Below are positions 32,447-42,209 of a DNA stretch of 64,000 nucleotides, piece by piece. Both the position numbers and the translations under genes were made by a program. Each line of letters begins with the position of its first letter. Positions within the stretch are counted from its first letter, which is position 1. Source of the DNA: Helicoverpa zea. Its lineage: Eukaryota; Arthropoda; Insecta; Lepidoptera; Noctuidae. The stretch lies in the NCBI RefSeq assembly GCF_022581195.2, contig NC_061465.1, positions 2,358,501-2,422,500 on the forward strand, read 5' to 3'. The notes under the pieces are model-generated. The model had not been told where the DNA came from. It did not search any database and worked only from the letters and a program-made list of their open reading frames with translations.

Positions 32447-32561
32447 TTGATCTCTTCGGACAGAGCCTTCGTGTAATTGGGATTGAACTTCACTTCAGGT
32501 AAGTTCGTTTAATCATCAATTACACTCTGCTCTGTCCTCGAGATCAAGAACAACTACGTAG
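32447..32561. repeat. DIRS internal complementary region (ICR)
   Basis: The left half (32447-32521) is the complement of the element's left outer end, including CTTCACTTCAGGTAAGTTCG. The right half (32518-32561) is the complement of its right outer end, including ACACTCTGCTCTGTCCTCGA. They meet at AATT (32518-32521). In DIRS replication this region templates the joining of the two ends into a circle, so it records the circle junction. Confidence 0.9.
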
Positions 32562-32821
32562 AACTTGAAAGCATTCAGTTGCGTTGTATGTATGTACGGT
32601 TTTGTTATTTTATGACTGAATAAAAGAAAATAAAGAGCATGTAATAGATTATTCATTAATTATATATTTATTTGTTTTACAATACTTAATGATTACTTAT
32701 GGGAATTACACAAGTAGGTATGCTACATACTTACTAATTTAAATTAGATACTATTGAGAAAAAGGCATTCTTTACATTTACTGTAAAAATAAATTTCTTC
32801 TATCGGAATAAAAAGGGGTAA

Positions 32822-33832
32822 TTAAGATTCTAAAACTGATACAGCAAAATCATTGGCATTATCCGTTAGGACTGGTCTTTGATAAAACCTTGCAAATACT
32901 GATGAGGATCCACTCCAGCCTGCTGTTTTTCTAATTAAATCTATGGATACGCCTAATCTTAGAGCAGCTGAAGTAGATGCATGTCTAGTTGAATGGGCTT
33001 TGAATTTACTGGTATCAACACCACTGTCACATAAAACATTTTTAATCCAGCGGCTCAAAGTCTGTGAATTTACCGAATTATAGGGGCTTTTATAACTTAT
33101 GAAAAGGTTTTCTTGTGCGCCTCTAATTGTCTGAGTCTTCGAAATATATGCTCTGAGAGCTTCTGCCGGGCATATTTCTGGCTGCTGGCTAAAAAATGGT
33201 AAATGAAGACAGGGTTGTGTTGAGCCAATACGCGAAGTTTTAATCAAATCTGGGATCTTAATAGATATGTGGTCTGAATTAACACTGATATTCTTAATAT
33301 TAATTTTTGAGATGGTCTGAACCCTGTGAGCAGTCACTAATGCGATCAGTGCAACAGTCTTTTTGGTAAGACATTCTAAATCTAACTTATCGTTGGGATA
33401 AAATTGAGACAAATGATTTAGTACAATAGACGGATTCCAGGTTTCATTATATCTAGGCAGTGGTGGTCTAAGTTTATAGAAACCTTTAAATAAACGTATG
33501 ATTCTATCATCAGTTCCGATTCTTGAACCAATAATCAAAGATAAGGCTGACCGATAACTATTCAAAGTTCCGTATTGGGCCCCGTTATTAAATTGCTTCG
33601 TAAGAAAATATATGATATTAGGGACAGAAGCTTCATATAAATCAACACTGTGAGATTGGCAAAAAAGGAACCATCTTTTCAAACCTGTATCATACTGCTT
33701 CATGGTATTATTGGAAAGTGAAGCGTACATTATATCAATAGAAGCAGTCGGGATGCCTCTTCTTAGAAGTGCCGTCCTGACAATCTGCCTGCAGCCAGGG
33801 TAAGCCGTGGAGGTGGAGGTCTGTGGGAACAT
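32822..33832 (-). CDS. DIRS tyrosine recombinase
   Basis: A 336-residue site-specific recombinase that inserts the circular DNA copy. The catalytic residues fit the family: Arg170 (TAHRVQTISK), His280 and Arg283 (KAHSTRHAS), a Gly-Trp pair at 305-306 (KTAGWSGSS) in the second His/Trp position, and the nucleophile Tyr317 (VFARFYQRPV). The N-terminal 110 residues form a core-binding-like helical region (YDTGLKRWFLFCQSH, LNSYRSALSLII). The start Met overlaps the 3' end of the RT ORF by 70 bp in another frame. The frame is intact. Confidence 0.93.
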   Translation of the reverse strand: MFPQTSTSTAYPGCRQIVRTALLRRGIPTASIDIMYASLSNNTMKQYDTGLKRWFLFCQSHSVDLYEASVPNIIYFLTKQFNNGAQYGTLNSYRSALSLIIGSRIGTDDRIIRLFKGFYKLRPPLPRYNETWNPSIVLNHLSQFYPNDKLDLECLTKKTVALIALVTAHRVQTISKINIKNISVNSDHISIKIPDLIKTSRIGSTQPCLHLPFFSQQPEICPAEALRAYISKTQTIRGAQENLFISYKSPYNSVNSQTLSRWIKNVLCDSGVDTSKFKAHSTRHASTSAALRLGVSIDLIRKTAGWSGSSSVFARFYQRPVLTDNANDFAVSVLES

Positions 33833-35646
33833 GACAACAGAACTTGGTCACATGATTCAAACAGAATAATATCTGATACTAATAAACTTTCGAACAGCGG
33901 AAACCAGGGTTGAGTAGGCCAGTATGGAACAACGACAATGCCTTCAGCCTCATCCGTGATTATCTTTCTCAAAGATTTTAAAATCACAGAAAAAGGTGGA
34001 AAAGCATAAAAATTTAGATTGCGCCAATTTAGTGTGAAAGCATTAACGGTGTAAGCGTCAGGGTCTTTCTTCCATGACACATATAAGTCACACTTTCTAT
34101 TTATTCTAGATGCAAAAAGATCAATAGATGGTGAACCAAACTTGTGAATGATTTTACTGAAGGCACGATTAGTTAACTCCCATTCTACGTCAGGATGCGT
34201 GGCCCTAGATTCAGCATCTGCGATTTCATTATTTTCTGAGCTTATATAAGAAGCAAAAACATAAATATTTCTCTGCTCGCACCATTGCCAGAGCTCCCTA
34301 GCAATTTTATTTAAATTAGGAAACCTAATACCACCCATTCGATTAATATACGATATTGCGGTAGTATTATCGATGCGCAAAAGGATCTGACAATTTTTTA
34401 GGTGTTTTGCAAATATCTTGAGGCCAAAAAAGGCTGCCATGAGTTCTAGCAAGTTGATATGCAGATCCTTTTCTACATCACTCCACTGTCCGTTAGACGT
34501 CTCATCTCTACATGCCACCCCCCACCCTGTTTTGCTTGCATCTGAAAATATTTCAAGCAAATATTTTTCGTCACGAATAGGGTTGACACTATTTTTGACA
34601 GCGTTTAACCACCACAGTAAATCCTGACGAATGTGTGAAGGTATATCCATAAAACTTTCATAATCGTTAGACCTAAGCAGAACTAAGTATTTACACCTTT
34701 CCAATTCCTTTGTATAAAGCCAACCGTATTGGATAGCTGGACAAGCAGAAACCAGAAGACCCACTAGGCGAGCAAGAATTCTAATTTTGCAGCGGTTAAG
34801 GGTCATAAAATTATTCACCTCTTCTATGATGTGCGACTTTTTCTTATCAGTTAACTGTATATGAAATAACTCTGTGTTAATAATGAAACCTAGATATTTA
34901 CATGAAGTCTGTGGCGTCAATGAACTTTTTTCGATGTTAACAACAAATCCCAAAGATTCTAAAATTAATTTTGTCGTCTGAACATTTTTTAAGCATTCTT
35001 CATAAGTCTTTCCGATACAACATATGTCATCTAAATAAATAGTTGAAAAATATCCTAAGCTTCTCAGTAATGCCATCACGGGCTTTAGCAATTTGGTGAA
35101 GACATATGGAGCTGTACACAAACCAAATGGAAGGACGTTGAATTCGTAAAGATTATTATCCAAACCCTTAATATTTGGTATTTGAAAACGCAAAAATTTA
35201 CGAAATTCTTTATCAATTGGGATCAAGAAATATGCGTCCTTTAAATCTAACGTGGCTAAATAACAATTTCTAGAAATTAATTTTATTGTTGTTCGTAAAT
35301 CTTCTAACTTGAAGTGATTTGTATTTATAAATGTATTTAATTTTTTAAGATTTAATATAAAACGCTGTCTTCCATCTGGTTTGGGTACAAGAAAAGTGCT
35401 TGAGACATATTGTCCCGGACATGGTACACATGGTGATACGGCACCCATCTTAATTAGATCAGTGACAATCTCCCTATAAGCTTTTAATTCATTTTTATTT
35501 AAGATTGGTGCCGATGGGGTATTATTTTGCTGTACGTAAGTATGGAAAGGTATTTTATAACCCCTTATCCAAGATAAAAGTAGCCCATCGCTGGTGATAA
35601 GACGCCACCTATCGATGAAGTGTGACAAACGTCCTGTATGACTCAC
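33763..35646 (-). CDS. DIRS reverse transcriptase / RNase H with methyltransferase-like C-terminal region
   Basis: Polyprotein of about 627 codons. The first codon is GTG and the frame is open further upstream, overlapping the gag end (PIEP precedes VSHTGRLSH), so expression by frameshifting or re-initiation is likely. The reverse transcriptase has FLVPKPDGRQRFILNLKKLN, TLDLKDAYF, LPFGLCTAPYVF and the catalytic IYLDDICCIG (Asp206, Asp207). RNase H follows from about residue 360 (FSDASKTGWGVAC, INLLELMAAFFGL, RIDNTTAISYINR, NEIADAESR). Beyond it is a region with DLFASRINRKCDLYVSW and YAFPPFSVI that corresponds to the methyltransferase-like domain of DIRS elements. Its activity is unknown. The C-terminus overlaps the recombinase gene. 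Confidence 0.92.
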   Translation of the reverse strand: MSHTGRLSHFIDRWRLITSDGLLLSWIRGYKIPFHTYVQQNNTPSAPILNKNELKAYREIVTDLIKMGAVSPCVPCPGQYVSSTFLVPKPDGRQRFILNLKKLNTFINTNHFKLEDLRTTIKLISRNCYLATLDLKDAYFLIPIDKEFRKFLRFQIPNIKGLDNNLYEFNVLPFGLCTAPYVFTKLLKPVMALLRSLGYFSTIYLDDICCIGKTYEECLKNVQTTKLILESLGFVVNIEKSSLTPQTSCKYLGFIINTELFHIQLTDKKKSHIIEEVNNFMTLNRCKIRILARLVGLLVSACPAIQYGWLYTKELERCKYLVLLRSNDYESFMDIPSHIRQDLLWWLNAVKNSVNPIRDEKYLLEIFSDASKTGWGVACRDETSNGQWSDVEKDLHINLLELMAAFFGLKIFAKHLKNCQILLRIDNTTAISYINRMGGIRFPNLNKIARELWQWCEQRNIYVFASYISSENNEIADAESRATHPDVEWELTNRAFSKIIHKFGSPSIDLFASRINRKCDLYVSWKKDPDAYTVNAFTLNWRNLNFYAFPPFSVILKSLRKIITDEAEGIVVVPYWPTQPWFPLFESLLVSDIILFESCDQVLLSCSHRPPPPRLTLAAGRLSGRHF

Positions 35647-35651
35647 CGGCT

Positions 35652-36731
35652 CTATCGGCGGTGCGGTGCGTGGGTCTGTGAGCGCCTGTAGGGTGCGCTC
35701 GGCTGCGGCCGCGGCGGCGGTGGGGCGCGACGCTGTTGGCGCGGGTACTCCGGTCGGGTCGGAGCAGGCGCTGTCGAACGTCTCGCCGCAACTCCCGTCT
35801 GCCTGCTCATGGGTGGAAGTGGGCGCCGCGAGTTTAAATTCTGCGTCTGATTGGTTAATCTTCTTGACGGTCCAGGTATAGGTGCTACAGTCTTCATTTC
35901 TGCACCTGTTTTATTAATCGCTTTTGCCGCCTTTAACAAGTCACCCAGTTGGCTACCAAAAAGATGGCTATCAATTTTTGCTTCGTACAAGTGATCTTTT
36001 ATTTCTTTTTTGATTGAAGAACAGACAAAACTCCTACGAATCATGGATTCTGTATGTTGCAAGTCACAGGCTAGTTTACCGGCGTCAGTTAATGATTTAA
36101 TAAGCGATATGTTTGTACTACCGGTGGATAAAATCTGTGAAAGGGCATCTCCTACACAAGCGATTATCAATGCGATTTGCTTCTGTTTATTTTCGATAGC
36201 TTTATCTTTCTTGCTAAGAACCTCAGACAAAGCTGCTTTTACCTCCTGATTGAGAGCAGGAGCATCGATATTCTTGCAGTTTTGTGGGATAGAATGTTTA
36301 TCAAGAATCTGTTTTCTAGCTTCCTTAGAGAGACCATTCGTCGCTGTATGCTCCCACCTGATAGCTAGATTTGAATTCAAGGGTGGGCCAAATTTTTTAT
36401 CGTTTATGGGGGCTTCCCCTAATATTTCTAAAATGTCATCAGGAAGAGAATCCTCAACTGTATCGTTGTCCGCTACTTGCGCGGTCGCCGCTGCAGTATC
36501 AGGGACAATAGAGGCTGATAAATCTGGAGGTTGCTCCGATATATTGACCACGTCATTAAGTGGGGCGTCATCCACGACATGGTGGTCTATATTTTGTGCG
36601 GCCTCGTTAGGTTGATGAGTTAGCGCGAGAGATGACGAGCGTTCTTCACCAGGGTGGGTTCTGTGAGGTTCGTCTGAAATGGGCATTATTGCCTTTAATT
36701 GTAATTGCTCGCATAATTTGTTATTTGACAT
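35652..36731 (-). CDS. DIRS gag-like structural protein
   Basis: A 359-residue protein placed first in the element, where DIRS elements carry their gag-like ORF. It starts MSNNKLCEQLQLKAIMPIS. The N-terminal third is acidic and Asp/Glu-rich. A helical central part (residues about 140-275) has ALSEVLSKKDKAIENKQKQ and IRRSFVCSSIKKEIKDHLYE. The C-terminal 60 residues are Arg/Pro-rich (RRAPPPPRPQPSAPYRRSQ), suited to nucleic-acid binding. There is no zinc knuckle. The function is inferred from position and composition, as sequence similarity in such proteins is weak. Confidence 0.75.
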   Translation of the reverse strand: MSNNKLCEQLQLKAIMPISDEPHRTHPGEERSSSLALTHQPNEAAQNIDHHVVDDAPLNDVVNISEQPPDLSASIVPDTAAATAQVADNDTVEDSLPDDILEILGEAPINDKKFGPPLNSNLAIRWEHTATNGLSKEARKQILDKHSIPQNCKNIDAPALNQEVKAALSEVLSKKDKAIENKQKQIALIIACVGDALSQILSTGSTNISLIKSLTDAGKLACDLQHTESMIRRSFVCSSIKKEIKDHLYEAKIDSHLFGSQLGDLLKAAKAINKTGAEMKTVAPIPGPSRRLTNQTQNLNSRRPLPPMSRQTGVAARRSTAPAPTRPEYPRQQRRAPPPPRPQPSAPYRRSQTHAPHRR

Positions 36732-37363
36732 TTATGCGGGGAACTATGACGGAAGCATTCCATTGTAATGCTCACAATCATCTTATTACAGCATTGGTAA
36801 CAATCCCTGTGGACTGAACACAGCTTGTTGTTATCAGATGGCGGAAACATTCCATTAAAATGTTCACAACCAACAAAGTATATTTATGTTAATAGTTTAT
36901 GAAATAATGTGGGTAGTAATCGTTAGAACTCGACTTAGCTTGTAGGAACATTCCGTTATAATATACTACCACGAAAATAAAATTTCTAAAATTAGGAGGG
37001 TAGATTCAACATACCGAAACAAATAAATCTTTCTTATGGAAAAAAACCGTAGTATTCATGAAATCAGCTAATTAATAGGCACTTACCTAAGATTTTTAAC
37101 GAATCCTGTGAAGATGAGCGAAGACGGTGTGCTCGCCTCTTCCGTAACTTTCTTTCGATCTTCCTTATTTTCCGACCTACGTAGACTCAATATCTTCATC
37201 ACTATATCGCTTTTTCGGCATAATTGTAACTTTAAGCTTGATTAACACAGTAATAAACACTTACGAGTACCTATAAGATGGATTTTTTAATGAAAATAAT
37301 AATTATTTGAGAGGAACGAAAAAACGTGGCGGATAGTGTGAGCACTAAAACGCGAATGACCTA

Positions 37364-37490
37364 CCTACCAAGAGAGGGCGCTGACAGTTGTTGGTTTTCA
37401 ATTTTTATTTTTTTATTTCAAATTCAGTGGATGGATAGTGTAGTACCTGCGCGTTACTACGTAGTTGTTCTTGATCTCGAGGACAGAGCA
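37364..37490 (-). repeat. DIRS right inverted terminal repeat
   Basis: Partner of the left repeat. It is the 5' end in the sense of transcription, upstream of gag. The outermost bases (GAGGACAGAGCAGAGTGTAA) are unique to this end and are matched in complement at 32518-32545. Confidence 0.9.
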
Positions 37491-37500
37491 GAGTGTAATT

Positions 37501-37743
37501 AATAATGACATCGACAGTCCAGAACTCTTATCAAAACTTTTCTTTAACATCCCACATAAATTAGTTCGTTTCAATCCACCACTACGTATACCGAATGCGT
37601 CTACCAATTACAGACAAAATAGTTATATTGTGCGAGCAAGCCGTTGCTTCAACAACCTGTGCAGGCAGCATGATTTCGATCCATTTATAACCAGTGTTGT
37701 GTCGGCGAGAAGGTGTCTAAGCCATAGCTTCTTCAAAAGTTAG
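37501..37743 (+). CDS. ORF2 fragment 3 of copy 2 (C-terminal end)
   Basis: C-terminal 80 residues, beginning NNDIDSPELLSKLFFNI and containing RNSYIVRASRCF-like sequence (QNSYIVRASRCFNNL). It ends SVVSARRCLSHSFFKS. It resembles the C-terminus of copy 1 (YRKNSFIVRSCRTYNN). It is in phase with the block that ends at 32156, as expected if the DIRS element inserted without loss of bases. A 3' untranslated region of about 270 bp and the AAAT tail follow. Confidence 0.83.
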   Translation, partial: NNDIDSPELLSKLFFNIPHKLVRFNPPLRIPNASTNYRQNSYIVRASRCFNNLCRQHDFDPFITSVVSARRCLSHSFFKS

Positions 37744-38019
37744 ATTAGTTTTTCTATATTTTGTTTTTGTTCCTACCATTGTTCTTGTATTATTTTTAAT
37801 TTTTTTACTTTATGTTACTTTATTTTATTTTAGTCTGGTTATTTGACTGGTTGGCAATAAGTTACATATTTTATTTTTATAAAACCTGTGCATGCTCAGT
37901 TTGCTCATTCTTTTTACAATTGTTACACTATTGCTATAAGTGAAGACTTGTCATTGGCTCCCTGTTAACTAAACTTGTGTTATTTCTAGTTATTTTAGCT
38001 GTAAGTCTTCCATGTTACA

Positions 38020-38049
<30 letters not shown>

Positions 38050-38052
<3 letters not shown>

Positions 38053-40095
38053 AAGCAAGACGGTTACATAACATTGTCGCTATTTATAACATCAAAAATT
38101 AATGTCTCTGTACCCGCCTTTGAGCGCAGTCACATTCCTGCCTTAATAATTTCCTTTAAGAGACTTACACGGAAAATAATCAAAAGGAGTTATGAACAAG
38201 ACGGGAAGGATCGCTCAAATTAAAATAAGTGGAATATTTTATTACCTTTACGGAATAATTCCCGCGGCGTCGTTTTCGTTTTAAAAATGCAAGGATTTAA
38301 AAAAAATAAACAGCATTTTATGAATTCAGGTATGTGATGCAAACAGTAGGTTATATGGGTATAAACGTTTTTGAGAATGCCATTAATAAATACAAATAGA
38401 TACATACATACCGTCAGATTTTAAGTGGGTATTAGGTAAAATACAAAAGAGATGTTAAATTTGAAATCTAGTTTAGAAAAGTGTCATGACACACAGACAC
38501 TAGAATTTTATATTCTATACATAGATATTGTATATTGCTAAAGCGTGCTTATGAAGTTTGAAGTTCTCGGATGAGAAGCAATTTTAAAGTAATAAATCCA
38601 GGAGTGCTATTTTATGAAATAGGTTTTACATCGAAAAGGACTAGAGATATACTTAGATTTTAATTACCTACTATAACGCTACCAAGAATTAAATAAGGAG
38701 CGCTTCCTTTAGTTGCATACTTATGTCATTTTTGAAGTAAAATGGACTGTAGCAATATAAATAAATCTGAACAGAAATGAAAAACAAAACTCAATATTTT
38801 AATAGTAATCCTGAAGAACTAAGCGGTAATTATCATGACCATTGCCTACATATCTGAAGCTTTTCCTACACCAAAGGGCGTAAAAAAAATGGAACTACTA
38901 ACACTGAACTACAAACACCTACCAACCTTTACAACAAAGCCTGGGTACGTATTATTTCCGTAGGTACTCTCTTTTACAACACTAGTAAAATTTAAACAAA
39001 CAAATACTCTCCCTAGTTTTAGTATCATAGATATTTACAAAGCAACAGCACACAATAGACACTTACCCACACACGCAAACAAAAGCTCGATACACCGCCA
39101 TACCCGTTGTCCGAAACCCGATTGACCGTCAAAACCGTTTGCCGTGAGGACAGAGCTCTTTTTATGGCACATTAGCTTCAAAGAAGGACTATTACTTCGG
39201 CTGGATCCTCGTAACGACTGCCATAGTTCACGCTCAATCGTAGGATTAAGCCGCAATTTGTATCAGTCGCCAACTGTCGCGTTTACCCTATTTAACAGAA
39301 GTAGGGATGAAAAATTCCGTTGTTAACATAACATTCAATCTCTGGGGGCCTTTTATATGTCTTGAAGGTTAGAGCTGGCCTTGATTTATTTGTAGTGTTT
39401 GTGCAGTGGAGTGGACAGATAACTATGTGAGTAAGTGAGTAGTATTGTACTCAAGTCACTTCTACGTTACTCTTATTTTTAGAGTTCTTCACCAATGAAG
39501 CTTCTCTGCTGAATATCGAAATAAAACTTCCAAAATAGAACCTATCGTATTCTAAGATTAGCCTGTGGAATTGATCCCTCCTCCGGTTAAGAATTCGTTT
39601 AAACTTCAAGCCTCTTATGAACAAAGTTTCTACCAAAAATAATCTGATAATATAAAACCCGAAAGAGGTGTAACAGCCACCCTTGTGAGATTACATCCAA
39701 TATTACATTTTAAACGGCAGACTGTTTACTTTCTAATTACCTAAAAAGGTACTGATGCCATTAAGGTCGCATTACCGTTCCTATTTAATTCCTGGTATAA
39801 TGTGAAGCACAAATGATGTTTATACAATTTTCCCTTGACCCACTTAAATAAACAAACGTAAGATCTGTCAACAAAGATGATAGACAAAGAAAACAAATCA
39901 CAAAATAATCCGCTTATGACTGTTAAGATTTCCTTTTTGTTTCACTTTGTACTTTTATTATTGTTTTAGGTTCCAAATCGGATGAACAATCACATCGATT
40001 TTCAGCTTAGTTGGGTGAGTGAAAAATCAAGGTACTGTTTTGTTGCTTGTATTTTTTAATGTTAAGTATAAAATAAATAGGTACCAATCCTCGGT
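38050..40095. other. AT-rich non-coding sequence
   Basis: No gene, repeat end or RNA recognised. Short open frames at 38220-38405, 39035-39256 and 39451-39636 have no domain signature. Confidence 0.45.
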
Positions 40096-41023
40096 TCACG
40101 GCACTGAGAAATTAGCCAGGAATATTCTTACTCCAACACTGGCTGATTTCGAGGTGCCGTATTTAGCCGAGGCTATGGATGCATGGAAAATTACTTGCCC
40201 GAACGAAAATTTACCCAGCAACCCGTCTTCCCAAAGACAGTGGGATGAGCCGCTCTGCAGAGTAACCCGGAATTGTTTAATAGAAACGGCAATTACTCCT
40301 GCTGAGCGAGCGCGCCTACTGGCTGCGGGTAGATGGGAGTCGGTGCTTTGGCTTCAGGCACTACCGTCGTCAATATTCTTCAATACAACTTTCCGCCTCG
40401 CTACCTGTTTACGTATAGGAGCACCGTGTTGCTCCCCTCATCGCTGCCACAGTGGTGAGGCTGTCACCAGCCTCGGACACCACGGCCTGTCGTGCAGCCG
40501 TAGTGCGGGCCGTATTACGCGACATGCAAACATCAATGACATTATACGTCGAGCTCTTGTTGCCGTCGGGGTACCAGCCGTATTAGAACCAAACGGCTTG
40601 GCACGCGACGACGGTAAGAGACCAGACGGCATGTCGTTATTCCCTTGGAAGATGGGTAGGCCTTTAGTATGGGACGCAACCTGTGTCGATACTCTTACGC
40701 CATCACACCTTCCAAGTTCTGCGTGCTGTGCTGCTGCTGCCGCTGCGGCTGCGGAGAACCTCAAGCGGCGGAAATATAGTGGGCTTGTCGGAAACTATAT
40801 TTTCGAACCGTTTGGGGTTGAAACCCTCGGGTCGTGGGGTCCGAATGCCCACATTATATTTAAAAATCTCTCTAGGCGGCTGGTTGACGCTTCTCGTGAC
40901 CAGAAGGCTGGCTATTACCTCGGACAAAGAATCAGCATGGCGATCCAACGAGGTAATGCTGCCAGCCTCTTGGGCACGCTCCCAGTTGACAGCGATGGGG
41001 ACGAATTTTTTGACGCTTTTTAG
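40019..41023 (+). CDS. C-terminal fragment of a retroelement protein with a possible restriction-like endonuclease domain
   Basis: Open frame of 334 codons, probably meaningful from about codon 27 (SSVHGTEKLARN). The frame starts with GTG, so the true N-terminus is missing. A Cys/His cluster (CCSPHRCHSG, then GHHGLSCSRSAGR) is followed by RHANINDIIRRAL. Next is KRPDGMSLFPWK with LVWDATCVDT about 12 residues on. The spaced PD...D-x-T arrangement after a CCHC-like finger resembles the restriction-like endonuclease of R2-type elements. Proteins of this kind are very common in invertebrate genomes and behave as repeats. The ending IQRGNAASLLGTLPVDSD is also found as a relic at 8398-8490. The family is not certain. 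Confidence 0.6.
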   Translation: MKNQGTVLLLVFFNVKYKINRYQSSVHGTEKLARNILTPTLADFEVPYLAEAMDAWKITCPNENLPSNPSSQRQWDEPLCRVTRNCLIETAITPAERARLLAAGRWESVLWLQALPSSIFFNTTFRLATCLRIGAPCCSPHRCHSGEAVTSLGHHGLSCSRSAGRITRHANINDIIRRALVAVGVPAVLEPNGLARDDGKRPDGMSLFPWKMGRPLVWDATCVDTLTPSHLPSSACCAAAAAAAAENLKRRKYSGLVGNYIFEPFGVETLGSWGPNAHIIFKNLSRRLVDASRDQKAGYYLGQRISMAIQRGNAASLLGTLPVDSDGDEFFDAF

Positions 41024-41105
41024 ATTTTTGTTTTACTAGGATAGTTTTTGATATTTATTGTAAATATGTATTGTAAATATCTATGTAAATAAAGGTATGA
41101 ATGAA
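40096..41105 (+). mobile_element. 5'-truncated retroelement, family uncertain
   Basis: Contains the ORF above and a short 3' part with TGTAAATATGTATTGTAAAT and ATAAAGGTATGAATGAAT, which looks like the element's tail. No reverse transcriptase is left in this copy. Boundaries are approximate. Confidence 0.55.
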
Positions 41106-42209
41106 TACCAATTAATATATTTTTATCGCGACTACAAGCGATTATAGGATTCAGTTACCTTTCTGAAGAAATGAGAGTAAAGATACCAATGAAAAAATGT
41201 GTTATTATTATGTTTTACCTATTTGAAAAATACAATAACATATTTCAGTTATTATACATTCTCAGATTTTATCGAAAGTCCGGTCACAATATCTATAATA
41301 ATATATACATACAAAAGAAACATGACTTTCATACCTAGCGATAACATAATCTTTAGATTTGTTAAATATTTTAGAACTAACTCAGCAATTTTTAAGATAG
41401 GTCTTTACAAAAAATTTGTATTTATTTGCATGAAATGGAAAAGATTATTACAAAATCTTTTGATAATGATCGAATGACGTATAAATTATCCGACTTATCA
41501 TCTACCGGTCAATAACTATATTTTTGTTTATGTACAATCATTGTGATGTTTAACTTATCTTAATCCTTGTTTATTTTATAAATAAACAAAAAACATGTGT
41601 GAGATTACGTCAGACAGAGAACTATGGAAGAAGAAATGCTGCACTAATTGGAAACAATCCTGAAGATTTTTAAGCAGGCCATTTTGCAGGGTTTTAAGAA
41701 ATGAATGAAATATACCTAGGTATATAGTAAGGCATCTCGAAAATAATTAACAACGATTAACATTTCATTCCTGAGGTAGCTATTTGAATTATGAAAGAAA
41801 ATATAAACGACATCTTTCAGCGCAGGCATGCAAACATCAAAAATGCAAAGTTAAATGACGCGAACTTTACACGTGTCTTCAACCACATAAGCGAGGGAAG
41901 AAATACCAATAGCAATTGGGTGTTACTACCTCGACGTCCTTTTCAAAAACTTAACATTAAGAATTTCGACCTATACTCAAAGTTCAAAGGAAATCCAAAT
42001 AGTTTGAACAGCACTTAGTGTGTAAGGAATTTGAAGATGATACGGAACTTTGATCAACGTATATTGTAGCTTTTTACTGTATCTAAACTGGTGTCGAGAG
42101 ACGACTCCTGGCCACCGCAGGCGCGAGGCTGTGGGTGGTGAGTTTCGAGTGGTACACAAAAAAAGGATCCCGTTACGAAAAGTTTCATATGACAACAATG
42201 TCAAGATAA
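41106..42209. other. Non-coding sequence
   Basis: AT-rich, no gene recognised. The phrase GAACTATGGAAGAAGAAATG then CTGCAC near 41620-41645 resembles a sequence near 51560 (GAGTATGGAAGGAGAAAACA), a common repeat scrap. Confidence 0.45.

Larger units (their letters stand above)
32157..37500 (-). mobile_element. DIRS-type tyrosine-recombinase retrotransposon, apparently complete
   Basis: A 5344-bp element on the minus strand with three overlapping or adjoining ORFs: gag-like (35652-36731), RT/RNase H (33763-35646) and tyrosine recombinase (32822-33832). The ends are inverted repeats: about 32190-32340 mirrors 37364-37490. The internal complementary region at about 32447-32561 is complementary to both outer ends joined together. 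No target duplication is present. The ends meet the flanking retrotransposon at an AATT (32153-32156 and 37497-37500), as expected for recombinase-mediated insertion of a circle. No integrase or LTRs are found. Confidence 0.93.
27159..38045 (+). mobile_element. CR1/Jockey-group non-LTR retrotransposon, copy 2, 5'-truncated and carrying two nested insertions
   Basis: Plus-strand element in three blocks: 27159-27921, 30829-32156 and 37501-38045. They are separated by an R1-like element (27922-30813) and a DIRS element (32157-37500). It starts within the endonuclease domain, so the 5' half is lost. The 3' end is a run of AAAT units at about 38012-38045. Codon phase is kept across both insertion points. 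Family differs from copy 1, as the two proteins share motifs but many residues differ. Confidence 0.88.

Noticed and set aside
37990..38045. Short direct repeats (AAAT units) considered as a possible CRISPR-like array or microsatellite gene
   Set aside because: Simple tail of a non-LTR retrotransposon. No spacers. CRISPR is not expected in a nuclear insect genome.
40438..40764. Minus-strand 108-codon frame starting with a poly-Ala stretch
   Set aside because: Antisense shadow of the retroelement ORF at 40019-41023. The Ala run comes from GCN repeats read on the other strand.
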